Assembly: GCA_029532415.1 (NCBI GenBank)
Contig: JAQOTA010000071.1
Location: 1,240,001 to 1,304,000, forward strand
DNA: 64,000 bases
Source: Marasmius tenuissimus
Lineage: Eukaryota; Basidiomycota; Agaricomycetes; Agaricales; Marasmiaceae
Direction of reading: 5' to 3'
Position numbers and translations under genes: made by a program. The notes beneath the pieces were generated by a model. That model saw nothing but the letters and a program-made list of their open reading frames with translations, ran no database searches and was not told the origin of the DNA. This document shows, one piece after another, positions 10,317-20,113 of the stretch; within the stretch, counting starts at the first letter, position 1, and every line of letters begins with the position of its first letter.

Positions 10317-12572
10317 CTACATCCCGAAATGTTCAAGGACTTTCTTCAGATAATCCTTCTGGTCAATCATGATCTTATTGCCTTTGCGACGAATGCTCAT
10401 GCAGAGAAACTCGCTAGCATCACCCATATCGCGGCATTCCCATCGAGCCATGAACTCAGCTTTCTTCTTGTCAACAAAAGCTTTTTTAGGACCCATGAAG
10501 AGTGCATTGTCAACATAGATGATCACATACACAACTTCACCACTATTCGGATCTTTGCAGATGAAGAGTCCAGCATCAGAAGTCAGGCGTTTGAAGCCTA
10601 GTACTTCCATGGACAAGCTAAGAGTTCGCCACCATTCAAGGGCAGCTTGCTTCAGTCCATATAATGGACGACACAGGCGCAGTACCTTACGTTCTTGGCC
10701 CTTGACTTTGAAGCCTTCAGGTTGTTCCATGTAAATCTCCTCAACAAGATCACTATAAAGGAAGGTGTTCTTAACATCAACAGAGGTGATGTACCAGTTC
10801 TTAAGAGCTGCAAGAGCAAGCATCATATGAACAGTCTCATAACGAACAACTGGTGAGAAGATCTCATCGAAGTCTACACCTTCGACCTGAGAGAAACCCT
10901 TGGCAACAAGTCTTGCTTTCTTGCGACCATTCGACTTAACGTCGAAGACCCATCTATTTCTGATGGCTTTGTGACCTTTAGGTAAGTCACAGAGTTTGAA
11001 GACCTTGCGCTTACGAAGTGCCTCAAGTTCTTTGTGGCAAGCATTCTTCCATTCCTTCTGTTGCTCGATAGGCAACTTTAGAATATCATGGAGTGTCCAC
11101 TCTCTGATGTTAGAGAAATCAGGAGTATTGGATGTTGGAAGTGAATCGTGAACTGGAACGGCATTGTTCAACAGATAAATCACAAATCCTACTCCCCCTT
11201 CTTGGGTCAGTCTTTCGACTATGCTTTCTTCCTCATGCGACTCAGTGCTTCCACTGGGTTCTGGAGCAGGCGGAGGCGGAAGTGGACCAGGAATCCCCTT
11301 TTTACCACCTTTGCCTTTCCTAGATTGCGAAGAGCTAGGACAATCAACTGGATGTGAAGGTTCTTTATCTCCAGTGACATTTCTCCAAGTTTTCTTATTC
11401 TCTAAGTCACGAACAATCTCTGAGGGTTTATTTGGGTTCCGCTTTTCCCCAAATATATTACCAGGTTGCGTTGTACCCTTCCGCTGCCTCGAAGACCGGC
11501 GTGGACCATCTGCTGCTGGTGCAGGCAGAGGAACGGTGGGTTCGCCTGGAGGCGTCGGAGGACCAGATTGAGGGAGTGGTACATCCCCTGGCGCAGGGCC
11601 ACCTGCAGGTTCGTCAACCTGAGGTTCTGATCTCTTAGAAGGTTCGGAGCGACGTCTGAGATCTGGGAACAGAGTATTGTCCCAATCATCGTCAGAGTCT
11701 TCATCTTCCAAAGGAATGTTGGGATTTTCACCCAAAGTAAATGGTTCACCACCGACAGGTGTGAAGCCACAAGTTTTGGCATCAGGACACTTATTGTATA
11801 GCATCTCATTGAACAGTGCAGTGCTACCTTTGAATATGGAATTATTACTTCGCATGAACAGGAAGCCTTTCATCCCTTCTTGGTAGCCGATGAAAGTCAT
11901 CAACTCACTATGAGGAGCAAGCTTATTCTTCCTATGATCTTTGGGAATGAAGACATAGGCTGCACAACCCATAACTCGGAGATGTGAAACATCAGGTGCT
12001 TCGCCGTAAAGCATTTCGAACGGAGTTCGCCAGCTCAATCGCTGCACAGGAGTATGATTATAGAGGTGGACGGCGTGCACATGGCAGAATTCCCACCAGG
12101 ACTGAGGCATACAAGCCTCAAAACGAAGAGCTTCAGACTTTTTATGAATAGTCCTGTTGAATTGTTCAGCACGACCATTTTGTTGTGGTGTATACGGTAT
12201 GCTTTGATCCCTTTGGATCCCATACTCTTTTAGTACTGCATTGAACTTATCTCCTTTGTACTCTCCCCCTTCATCGGACATCCAGGTCTTGACAACAGCA
12301 TTGAATTGCATCTTGACCATAGTAAGGAAGTCCCTCAAAGCGGGTACTGCCTTTTCTTCCGTCTTGAGCTTGGAGGTCCAAACGTAGGACGTGCAGTCAT
12401 CAAGAAAAGAGATGTAATACTTGTACCGGTGATAGAATTCAGCCGGGTATGACTTCAAATCTGAATGTATGCGTTCAAACAGTTTAGAAGCTCTCGTTGT
12501 AGAGTTGGGGAACAATTTCTCATGCATCTTGCCTTCAGCACAACCACAACACAGAGGTGTCTTTGTAAACAA
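10317..12572 (-). CDS. Copia integrase and reverse transcriptase ORF (RT active site mutated)
   Basis: 751-aa frame (the first codon is not ATG, consistent with a continuation). It starts with the CCGCAEGK zinc-binding remnant. The integrase catalytic triad is present: HSDLKS (D38), WMSDEGGEY (D100) and QQNGRAEQFNRT (E136), with 35 residues between D100 and E136. A Pro-rich spacer follows, then RT with ARLVAKGFSQVEGVDFDEIF and SVDVKNTFLY. The YVDD box reads YVDN (residues 686-689), so the second catalytic Asp is lost, probably by one G-to-A change. The frame ends in TAG at 10317-10319, and the same frame continues into RNase H. Confidence 0.92.
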   Translation of the reverse strand: MFTKTPLCCGCAEGKMHEKLFPNSTTRASKLFERIHSDLKSYPAEFYHRYKYYISFLDDCTSYVWTSKLKTEEKAVPALRDFLTMVKMQFNAVVKTWMSDEGGEYKGDKFNAVLKEYGIQRDQSIPYTPQQNGRAEQFNRTIHKKSEALRFEACMPQSWWEFCHVHAVHLYNHTPVQRLSWRTPFEMLYGEAPDVSHLRVMGCAAYVFIPKDHRKNKLAPHSELMTFIGYQEGMKGFLFMRSNNSIFKGSTALFNEMLYNKCPDAKTCGFTPVGGEPFTLGENPNIPLEDEDSDDDWDNTLFPDLRRRSEPSKRSEPQVDEPAGGPAPGDVPLPQSGPPTPPGEPTVPLPAPAADGPRRSSRQRKGTTQPGNIFGEKRNPNKPSEIVRDLENKKTWRNVTGDKEPSHPVDCPSSSQSRKGKGGKKGIPGPLPPPPAPEPSGSTESHEEESIVERLTQEGGVGFVIYLLNNAVPVHDSLPTSNTPDFSNIREWTLHDILKLPIEQQKEWKNACHKELEALRKRKVFKLCDLPKGHKAIRNRWVFDVKSNGRKKARLVAKGFSQVEGVDFDEIFSPVVRYETVHMMLALAALKNWYITSVDVKNTFLYSDLVEEIYMEQPEGFKVKGQERKVLRLCRPLYGLKQAALEWWRTLSLSMEVLGFKRLTSDAGLFICKDPNSGEVVYVIIYVDNALFMGPKKAFVDKKKAEFMARWECRDMGDASEFLCMSIRRKGNKIMIDQKDYLKKVLEHFGM

Positions 12573-14766
12573 TTGACTTGGCTATTAAAACCTCAGCAGA
12601 TGCTTTCCGCGAGTGTACCCAATAAATGGTTTGACCAGGCATATGAGGATAGGAAACAAGCGACTGTCGTCGCTGTGATGAGTAGAAGGCTAACTTCTTT
12701 GTGTTTCCACAAATTGATAGACCATCTTGAAGGAACTCTCCCATTGATAGTAGACGTATGTCCAATTGAGGTATGTAATAGACAGGATAGAGATGCGAAA
12801 CGTGCTCAGTAAGTTTCCCGTCATGTCCTTCAACATTATGCTTAATGAAGACTGTGCCTTTACCCTTGATCTGTATAGGGTTGCCCTTATTCGCAGTATT
12901 TACAATAGGACCATCAAGCGATTTATATTCAGCGAAGTCATTCATATCATTCGTGAAATGAGAGGAGGCACCAGAATCCAGGAGCCAACCCTGTGCGTTG
13001 TTCACACTTTTCTTTCCCTTACATTGAGTACATCCCACAAAGTAGGTCGAAATAGCATTGCAAAAATTTACAAGTGATACCAGATCACTACGACTACCGC
13101 GCGAACTACTGATACCAACTAATTGGGAGCAGCGCTGTAGGTTTGCATCAGCTTGGGAAAGCAGGTCAAGGTATGGTACTTGCCTGTCATCGTGGAACAA
13201 TCTGAGAGAGACATCATCCGGGATGTCCTCTACTCCTGCAGCTTCGGCAATATCGTTGTCAACGTCGTTACTGAATAGAGAAGTCATATTGTCCATACCA
13301 TCGTCAGATCCCCAGTCCATCTCTACATCTTCATCAGGATCAATGCTGCAAGAGCGTTTAGAAGAAGTAGAAGAAGGACGTCCAGTTCCTTCATCTTCCA
13401 AATTGTCCTCCAGAACTCGCTTGGACGAGGAACCAGGCTTCGAGATACAGTCCTGGAGCGAACGATCGGCGGCGGACGTGACAATCTGTTTGAACGGTTT
13501 GAGATGCCGCGCCGTCTTAGGGACACCAAGTCTGTCAGCAAGTGAACGTGCTTCACGTACATCATCAAATACTGACTCAGATGGCTTGAAGCCAGTGAAG
13601 GACTGCATGGCAGCCGGGTTCTTCTTGACAGCAGGAGGAAGGGTGCTGTCGCAAGACTTGTCCCAGTGACTAGTAAAGTGCGCTGGGGGCAGTGATCCCC
13701 TAGCACGGCTAGGAGGGGTGCTGGCAATCTCAGCGCACAAGGAGTTGTTAACTGCATTCAATGCAATACGTTTCCTGCAGTCAGTGATCGAGGAGTAAGG
13801 ACAGACAGGAGGAGGGGAAGCGACAACGGATGCGTAGGACGCAAGATGGGAGTGACCATGAGACCGATTGTTACCGCTGTTACCGCCGGCTTTGCTGGGA
13901 CCCTGGTGTTGATTGATACCACCGCGGGTACCACGCTGCTGCTGCTTCTTCTTCTTACCCTTGTTCTGGTTTGAAGATTGGCGTTGCTGCTGCTGCTGTG
14001 GCGGGCAAGTGTTGGTCTGCTGCTGATACCCATGCTGCTGACCAAACGATGGTTCACGATTACCAGCACGCTTGACCACAAAGAGGCAGTTGACAAGCTG
14101 AGGGTTCTGGCGCTTGTATTCAACCATGATGCAATCATGGACCTTGGAAACGGTGATGTGGTCTTCATCCTCAGGATCCCTGACATAGTCATGAAGGGAT
14201 TTGGATGAGGCAGCGTCCCATTCAGGAGGAATAGCGGCAATGAGCAAGAGGGACTTGATCAACTCGGGGAGAACCACTCCTACCTCGGAGAGTCGCTTGA
14301 TGTAGGACTTGAACTTGGCAATGCTGGCTTGGGGATGAGAGGTGGTAAGTCTGAAAGAGACGAGTTTAACAAAGTTGCCATAGATGGCAGATAAAGTGGG
14401 CTCACCGTAGGTGTCATTCAGCTGTTCCCAAGCCTTCTGAGTGTTCATGTCCTTGATCGGATTGAAGACTTCCTTGGTGGTCGTGATCTGGATAATCCCC
14501 ATGAGCTGGAGATCTTCCTTATCCCATGCAAGACTCTCCTTTTGCCATGCGGCATGCTCTTCAGGAGGGATGGTGTCACAGACAACGGGAGTAACCCCAG
14601 CAGGGCTATTAACGGTGCCAAGAGGCATGGAGGGACGTGGTTCTTTGCCAGTAAGATGACCATAAAGGCCTTGGGTCTTGCACACGGCTTCCATCTCGCC
14701 AGTGTAAACTTGTTTAAAGTTGGTGCCGTCAAAGCGACCGGAGAAGTATTTCTTAACGTCGAACAT
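12535..14766 (-). CDS. Copia gag, protease and pre-integrase ORF
   Basis: 743-aa ORF starting MFDVKKYFSGRFDG. The first ~330 residues form a UBN2/DUF4219-type capsid region, followed by a Gln/Lys-rich nucleic-acid-binding stretch. I find no CCHC zinc knuckle, which is unusual for Copia. A retropepsin active site LLDSGASSHFT lies at about residues 595-605, followed by a GAG-pre-integrase region. The frame ends at VYKDTSVLWLC. The next ORF continues the polyprotein one base ahead (+1), so a single polyprotein is broken here, either by mutation or by a frameshift signal. Confidence 0.88.
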   Translation of the reverse strand: MFDVKKYFSGRFDGTNFKQVYTGEMEAVCKTQGLYGHLTGKEPRPSMPLGTVNSPAGVTPVVCDTIPPEEHAAWQKESLAWDKEDLQLMGIIQITTTKEVFNPIKDMNTQKAWEQLNDTYGEPTLSAIYGNFVKLVSFRLTTSHPQASIAKFKSYIKRLSEVGVVLPELIKSLLLIAAIPPEWDAASSKSLHDYVRDPEDEDHITVSKVHDCIMVEYKRQNPQLVNCLFVVKRAGNREPSFGQQHGYQQQTNTCPPQQQQQRQSSNQNKGKKKKQQQRGTRGGINQHQGPSKAGGNSGNNRSHGHSHLASYASVVASPPPVCPYSSITDCRKRIALNAVNNSLCAEIASTPPSRARGSLPPAHFTSHWDKSCDSTLPPAVKKNPAAMQSFTGFKPSESVFDDVREARSLADRLGVPKTARHLKPFKQIVTSAADRSLQDCISKPGSSSKRVLEDNLEDEGTGRPSSTSSKRSCSIDPDEDVEMDWGSDDGMDNMTSLFSNDVDNDIAEAAGVEDIPDDVSLRLFHDDRQVPYLDLLSQADANLQRCSQLVGISSSRGSRSDLVSLVNFCNAISTYFVGCTQCKGKKSVNNAQGWLLDSGASSHFTNDMNDFAEYKSLDGPIVNTANKGNPIQIKGKGTVFIKHNVEGHDGKLTEHVSHLYPVYYIPQLDIRLLSMGEFLQDGLSICGNTKKLAFYSSQRRQSLVSYPHMPGQTIYWVHSRKASAEVLIAKSIVYKDTSVLWLC

Positions 14767-15067
14767 GGTAGTAAGAGGTTGGAAGATCTGGTGTTGGATC
14801 TAGAAAAGACAGCATCAGCATGCGTCTAATCAACACAGGGAGCAGCCATAAAGGGCGCTATGCTCAATGAGGAGCATTGGATCCTTGAGATCCGATGTCG
14901 TCGAAGGACATACATCAATGCCATAGATCGAGCACTCAATTAAGAGGTCAATGGCAACATGCAGGTCTAGCCTAGCTAGCCAATGACAGCAGCCTAGGGG
15001 CGCTCGTTGCTGACAGCAGCCATCAAGGCACTCGTCATTGTAGTTGGGCTAACCAGGGCCCATAACC

Positions 15068-15388
15068 TGATGAGCCGGCATGACACCTAGCGCAGAGGAC
15101 TACAACATGGCTACACTACTACTTACCAGAGAGGAGTTTAGAGAGATAGAGGCGAGACGTAGAAGCTCAAGCACACTGTAGATTCAGGTAGAGAACTACA
15201 AGCTTATATACATGAAGATACAATAGAGTTACCATATAGGGACGACAATAGAAATTGTACATATGAGCATAGTGAACAATGAATAATAGAACAATAGCAA
15301 ATGCATTGTCCTGCATAATACAATGATGGGAAGTATGAACCGGGACTTCGGATATACCGGGATCTAATTATAGTCCACGGATTCAACA
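15068..15388 (-). repeat. Copia 5' LTR
   Basis: 321-bp LTR collinear with 9198-9518 and differing by five transitions clustered in the 120 bp nearest the outer edge. It should hold the promoter of the minus-strand transcript. Confidence 0.95.
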
Positions 15389-15393
15389 AGTCG
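15389..15393. repeat. Copia target site duplication, right (AGTCG)
   Basis: Exact copy of 9193-9197, immediately outside the 5' LTR. Confidence 0.9.
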
Positions 15394-15543
15394 AACTCAG
15401 GATGGACTCGACTCCCAGTATTACACTCGCCAGCTCTGAGCCTCTGGCACTCTTGGACAATGTCTGTGACGTATGCGTCGTCACCGGCGTCATCAATCTA
15501 CACAGGCTGCTTTCATGACTCCGCCGCACAGACCATCTTTCAG

Positions 15544-15709
15544 GTATATAAACCCCAACACTGTAACAATTTCGCCCATCCTTCCTTTCCCTCCTCCCGC
15601 CATCATCTCTTCCAGTACCACTATGTATTGCCCTACACTCACAACCCTTGCAAGCCTAACTGTCTACCTCGTAAGCTCAACACAGGTTATCGGTATTGAG
15701 CCAGCATAG
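15544..15709 (+). pseudogene. Possible 5' end of a small secreted-protein gene
   Basis: A TATA box (GTATATAAA, 15544-15552) and a pyrimidine-rich leader precede an ATG at 15623. It opens a 28-codon frame (MYCPTLTTLASLTVYLVSST..) with signal-peptide character, ending at TAG 15707-15709. The promoter layout resembles basidiomycete secreted-protein genes, but no mature domain follows. It could be a truncated gene or chance. Confidence 0.3.
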
Positions 15710-17130
15710 TTAAATGCACAGTGAGATGAAACTAAAACCTCACATATTGACTATAAGAGAATTCTTGTGTTCTTGCAGATGCTTGTTAGAGGTGATAATC
15801 GAGTAGATTGTCCTAAAGCTTTGAGATGCAAAGTCTCCAGCTTTTATACAAGAGTCCTTGTCTATCTACAAGTCATAGGTAAGTGAGAATATAGCATATG
15901 GTACATATTGCATATCAGTAAGCATAAGTGCTCGAAGGGGAGGGTGAGTAAGTAGGCATAGTCATACTGGCTTTCTATCTAAGTAATCTAGAGAGAAAGC
16001 TCAGTCAGCTTTGAACACTATTGGGTGCAAAGCTGAACCTTGTTATAAACCATATAGATAAGGTGTGAGTACTGACTAACTACAGAGTCCATCTGAGTAA
16101 GTACAGGATCTTTCATACGAGTGCAAGTGTCATAGTGAAAGAGTCTATAAATAATAGACGCGTAAACAACACGTCAATAAAGTGTATCACATGGTAACCA
16201 CATGTTCAACAATTGGTAAAGGAGACTCATGTTCATCCAATAGCTGGTGGTCACACATACCGTCAGAAGACACTGCGGATTGGGTTTTGGACACAGGTCT
16301 GTTTCCGCTGCATCTATAGCTGCATATCTGGGAACTGACTATGTATATGCGCTATTTCCGCCGAATGCTTCGGACCACTATGGCATCCCTACATCTGGGA
16401 CTTTGGAGGTACGTAGATCCTCTCCATTACTGCCGTCGCATCGACTGACTGATGCGTGAATTCCGCAGGTCATCGCGAAGATTGGGTGGTAGTTTGTATG
16501 CGTCGAACGGTTGCCGTCCCCACATAAAAGTATGTACCTGTAGAATCCGTATGTGTGTAAGTATTTGCAATGAAACTTGTTTGAGTCCATGTCTTTTTTG
16601 TGTTCGTGAGGTTGCCTCCCCGTTTTTGAGGCGACCCAATACTTATTACTCAGTCTGCTAACGTCCGATCAGCTTGGGAATCCTGACAGGGTCTGATCAG
16701 GTCAGCCTGTACAACAGCATCTGACCAGCTCCGTCGGTCTGATAGAGTCTGGCCATCCTCGGTCAGTCTTCCCTCGTCTGCTTACCACATGTCAGCCCGG
16801 TACGTCCTATTCAGTTTTTGATAAGAGAATACCAATCCGATTAGTGCTTATAGGTACATGGCAGTTCTACAGCACAGACCAGATGGTATCAAACTGAAGG
16901 TATCTGTCCGAAAAAGCGTTTGAGAATCAGGGACTGGCCAGGCTTGTCAGTCTGGCGGGCCCCGATCCCAACTGGCGGGGCTGGTCAGCGACTGACCGGA
17001 TCCTCATAGGTTCGCTGGTGGGGGCCCTCTGTGAGTCATTAAACCTTCCAGATGCTAAAAAAACGAGTACTGGCTGGCAGGGCCGCAACATTTGCTTGCC
17101 CATACAAGTTATGGGAGTGTTCTGTTGCGC
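15710..17130. other. Gene-poor AT-rich and repeat DNA
   Basis: No supported gene. Bases 15710-16210 are AT-rich and end in TTCAACA, reminiscent of a decayed solo LTR but without a demonstrable second end. Bases 16660-17010 are rich in GGTCAG/CTGACC/TCTGATCAG words like 8320-8660. Confidence 0.45.
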
Positions 17131-17430
17131 CAATTGCACCAGAAAAAGATGCGGCTGTTCATGTACGAACATGAACCGCCTGAGCGGCCTTGTGGGGCCA
17201 TGTACCATTTGAGGCTCACGGGGTTGATAACCGTTCGTGAGCAATGGGATTTTGTATGGCCGCCCATGATCGCCGTGAGCCTCAGCAGGTACATGTGCCG
17301 TGTGAGGTTCACAGCGTGCATGAGCGTTCATGAGACCTTCGTGAGACTCAGAGTGTTCATGGTCAACCGTGAACCCTTCGTGAACCTCACCATGAGATTC
17401 AGGCCGTTTTCATGACAGTTCATGTACGAG
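17131..17430. repeat. GTGAGC/GCTCAC-rich dispersed repeat, copy 1
   Basis: Begins CACCAGAAAAAGATGCGGC, followed by many variants of GTGAGC, GTTCATGAGC and CGTTCATG. It corresponds in reverse orientation to about 31100-31345 (which ends CACTTTTTCTGGTG). Internal near-palindromes are frequent. Confidence 0.6.
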
Positions 17431-17664
17431 CTGAGTATATAGAAGGTGATAAGTAGTGTGAATATCATAGAACATATAAGAACTGATGAGGAACGCCGTG
17501 AATATGAGCGCCCATGCGCTACGTGGATCTCACAAACGTCACATTCACACATGAAGACATCGTGAGGGAAGGAAAAAAAAATACATCCATTCAGCAAGCA
17601 AGCGATACAGTCAGTCCACTAATAGTACAGATGGCAGCAAAAAAAAAACACATTAAAGCAGATG

Positions 17665-19868
17665 TCAATTACCCGTAGCCTCAGGCTCAGAAGCCTCTTC
17701 GGCGACCCCCACACCACTATCATCATTACCTTCCGCGACCTGCACATCCTTGTCGGACTTCTTGCGGCGTTTGCGCGAGTCGTTGTCGTTGTCGTTGTCG
17801 TCCTCAGAGTCGAGTGCGTGCTTCTTGGAGTTCGGAAGATATGAAGGCGGAATGTCCATTTCGTCAAGGTCTGGCGACTGCTCCCGGTTTGATAGGAGGA
17901 GGTGGGTCTCTTGCAGCGCGGCCTTGTTGCGTTTGGGCCCAGAACGAGTTGATAGTCGAGCGCGGCCCAGCTCATTGCCGAAAAGCTGTCTGAAGCGAAG
18001 AGTTAGAAAAAGCCAAAGACGATCAGCTGTAAACTCACTTGTTCCACTCCACGATCAGCGCCTGTAGCCAACGCGTGTGCTTCTTCCTTTCACTTTCCAG
18101 ACAATCATCCACAAGCTCTTCTCTAATTCTCTCAAGGTCCGCCTTGGTGTACTCTTGCCCTTCCTCGAGCAACTCCTCCATATCCTCCAACGATCCTACC
18201 GATTCGCGAATGGACCTCCGATATGGCACCTCGTCGATGTAGGCTCCCGTAATGCGGCTCAGAACGAAGTAGTATAATTCGGGGTAGCTGAAGGCCCCAT
18301 CGACGTCTTTCCAGGATGTCGCTGTGGAGAGGCAATACCGAACCTGGCGAATATCACATGAGTAAACGAAACGTGAGTGAATGTTCAACAACGTACCAGG
18401 ATACAGATGTAGGCAATCATCTGCGCGGAGACTAGATGGATATCGAGCCTGGCATCGTTGCTTCTAGCCGACGACTTCTTATCCAGAAACATGGCCGACG
18501 AGGGTCCTGTGTAGACATGCCGCCCGACCTGGAACAGAGTAAGTGCGACGTGTATGGTAGACGAAAGGAAGACGTACACGGAAGAGAAGATAGCCTCTGA
18601 AGAGGCCGTCCATCCGATCCACGGCGTTATATCTATCATAGAGGAACCAAGGGAGGCCGGTGGCGAGCAGCTCGTCCTTCTTGGCTACAACCTGGTCTAC
18701 CGCCCTGAAGGACATGTGAGGTGACTATTACTATAACATCAAAAAGAAACCGACTTACCACTGCCAGCGAGGATCGCTGCGCCCCAGGGTGATAACCTTG
18801 TGCAGCTTGCGAGGTGCAAAGAGTGCGCAAATGTCGGGGTGGCGTACTCCACGACGGCCCCAGTCTGCATCAGCGCTAGAAAGCTCTGGACTCAGGGGTT
18901 CATTCGGGGTTTTCGGGAGGTAGACAACAATGAATTTGCGCAGGTTGCTGATGTCGGACGACCTGGCGCCAGATGAAATCTTCACGAGCTGTCGAGAGTT
19001 GAGTAGGCGTGGAATGGAGAGGGAGGAATATACTTGTTTGGCGAGAACTTCATAGTGTTCTAGATCGTGGGTTTCGTGAAGGACGTCGAGGACAAGTCGA
19101 AGCTTGGGAGAACGCTTGATCCATTTTCGAAACAGATCTGCCTGACGATTCTGTTCTCCTTTGTGCCTGAAGACGAGTGAGTAGATGAATCGAGAGATAG
19201 AGGCGCATATACACGTACATATCGGAGATGTGATCCTTCGTTAGTTTCCCTTCGCTGATCAAACCGACCATCAACACCTCGCGTAGTTGGGTGAAAGAGT
19301 CAACGCAGCGCATGAAAAACTTTGCCGCGAGCTTGAGGGGTTCTGCAGCACGGTTGGCTTCTCCAGTCGTGAACTCTTGACCTGGAGCATGAGTGGCGTC
19401 CGCTGGGCTACAAAGAATGTAAGTCAATGGAAGAAAAGACAACGAGAATATAGCTTACCTTTCGAAGGCAAACCGTCGGTTTTGGTATAGGTTCAGTGAC
19501 TGGAGAGTCTTCGCTTCAACGGAGCTCCCTTGGAGTCCTTGCAACACCATCCTAACTCGACGGAAACGGGTTCCCTGTAGTTCCACATCATCTTCGTCTT
19601 CTTCATCGCCGGGTGGATCTTGAGATTCGGTTTGAGGAGGTGGATCTTGGTCAGTAGGCTGAGATGGATCTTGTTCAGTAGGCTGAGGTGGGTCTTTTCG
19701 TGCGGGCTGAGGGGCTTGAGGAGTTTGAGGCCGAGCACGTTGAGGAACTTGAGCTACAGGTCGAGCGACCGAACTAGCAGGAGTTGTAAGCTGAGCTTGT
19801 TGAGTTCGAGGTTGAGCGGCGCGAGTATAAGTAGCCTTTGACCGAGCATTCGTAGTAGTAGAAGACAT
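17665..19868 (-). CDS. Multi-exon hypothetical protein (DUF6698-like, tentative)
   Basis: Start MSSTTTNARSKATYTRAAQP at 19868. The clear exon edges are 19459-19868, 19219-19407, 19034-19166, 18759-18988 and an exon from 18704, with further exons to the TGA-side end near 17665. All introns are about 49-54 nt with GT..AG. The N-terminus is Pro/Gln/Asp repetitive (TEQDPSQPTDQDPP). The middle is globular (AKFFMRCVDSFTQL; RRGVRHPDICALFAPRK; GWTASSEAIFSSV; GPSSAMFLDKK). The C-terminus is acidic and basic with an SRKRRKKSDKD nuclear-localisation-like stretch. The RGxxHPxICALFxP motif and overall organisation recall the DUF6698 proteins expanded in agarics, but I cannot confirm this. Function unknown. 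Confidence 0.6.
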
Positions 19869-20113
19869 CGAGGACAGGAGAGTTGGTTGTGGTAGGAAGA
19901 GAAGATACGATGTGGGAGGGAAGGAATTGGGGACGCGAATTTATGGGGCGCGTATTGTTTGGTCAAGTTTGGACGCGTCTGTCAATCACGACAGTCGTGT
20001 GCCATCTATATGCTATACATTCGCGGAAAACTAAGCTAGAAAGATACATATATCGTGCTACTGATACAAGAAATGAACAATCTTAAGTAAAATGGCCGTC
20101 GAAGGGAAAGAGT

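Larger units (their letters stand above)
9198..15388 (-). mobile_element. Ty1/Copia LTR retrotransposon, complete but disabled (6.2 kb)
   Basis: Two 321-bp LTRs differ at only five positions, all transitions (about 98.4% identity), which indicates a fairly recent insertion. Both are flanked by AGTCG. The coding strand is minus, in the order gag-protease-integrase-RT-RNase H, which defines Copia. A polypurine tract (AGCAAGGGGGTG, 9519-9530 on the minus strand) abuts the 3' LTR. The sequence just inside the 5' LTR (15051-15067) is where the primer binding site would lie, but it does not spell the usual initiator-Met form. Coding lesions: a frame change near 12560, YVDN instead of YVDD in RT, and an in-frame TAG at 10317-10319. 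Confidence 0.95.

Noticed and set aside
11221..14829. Plus-strand ORFs inside the Copia element
   Set aside because: Antisense to gag-pol; no recognisable domain.
15710..16210. Possible solo LTR ending TTCAACA
   Set aside because: Only one LTR-like terminus seen; no matching start, no target duplication and no second copy in the window.
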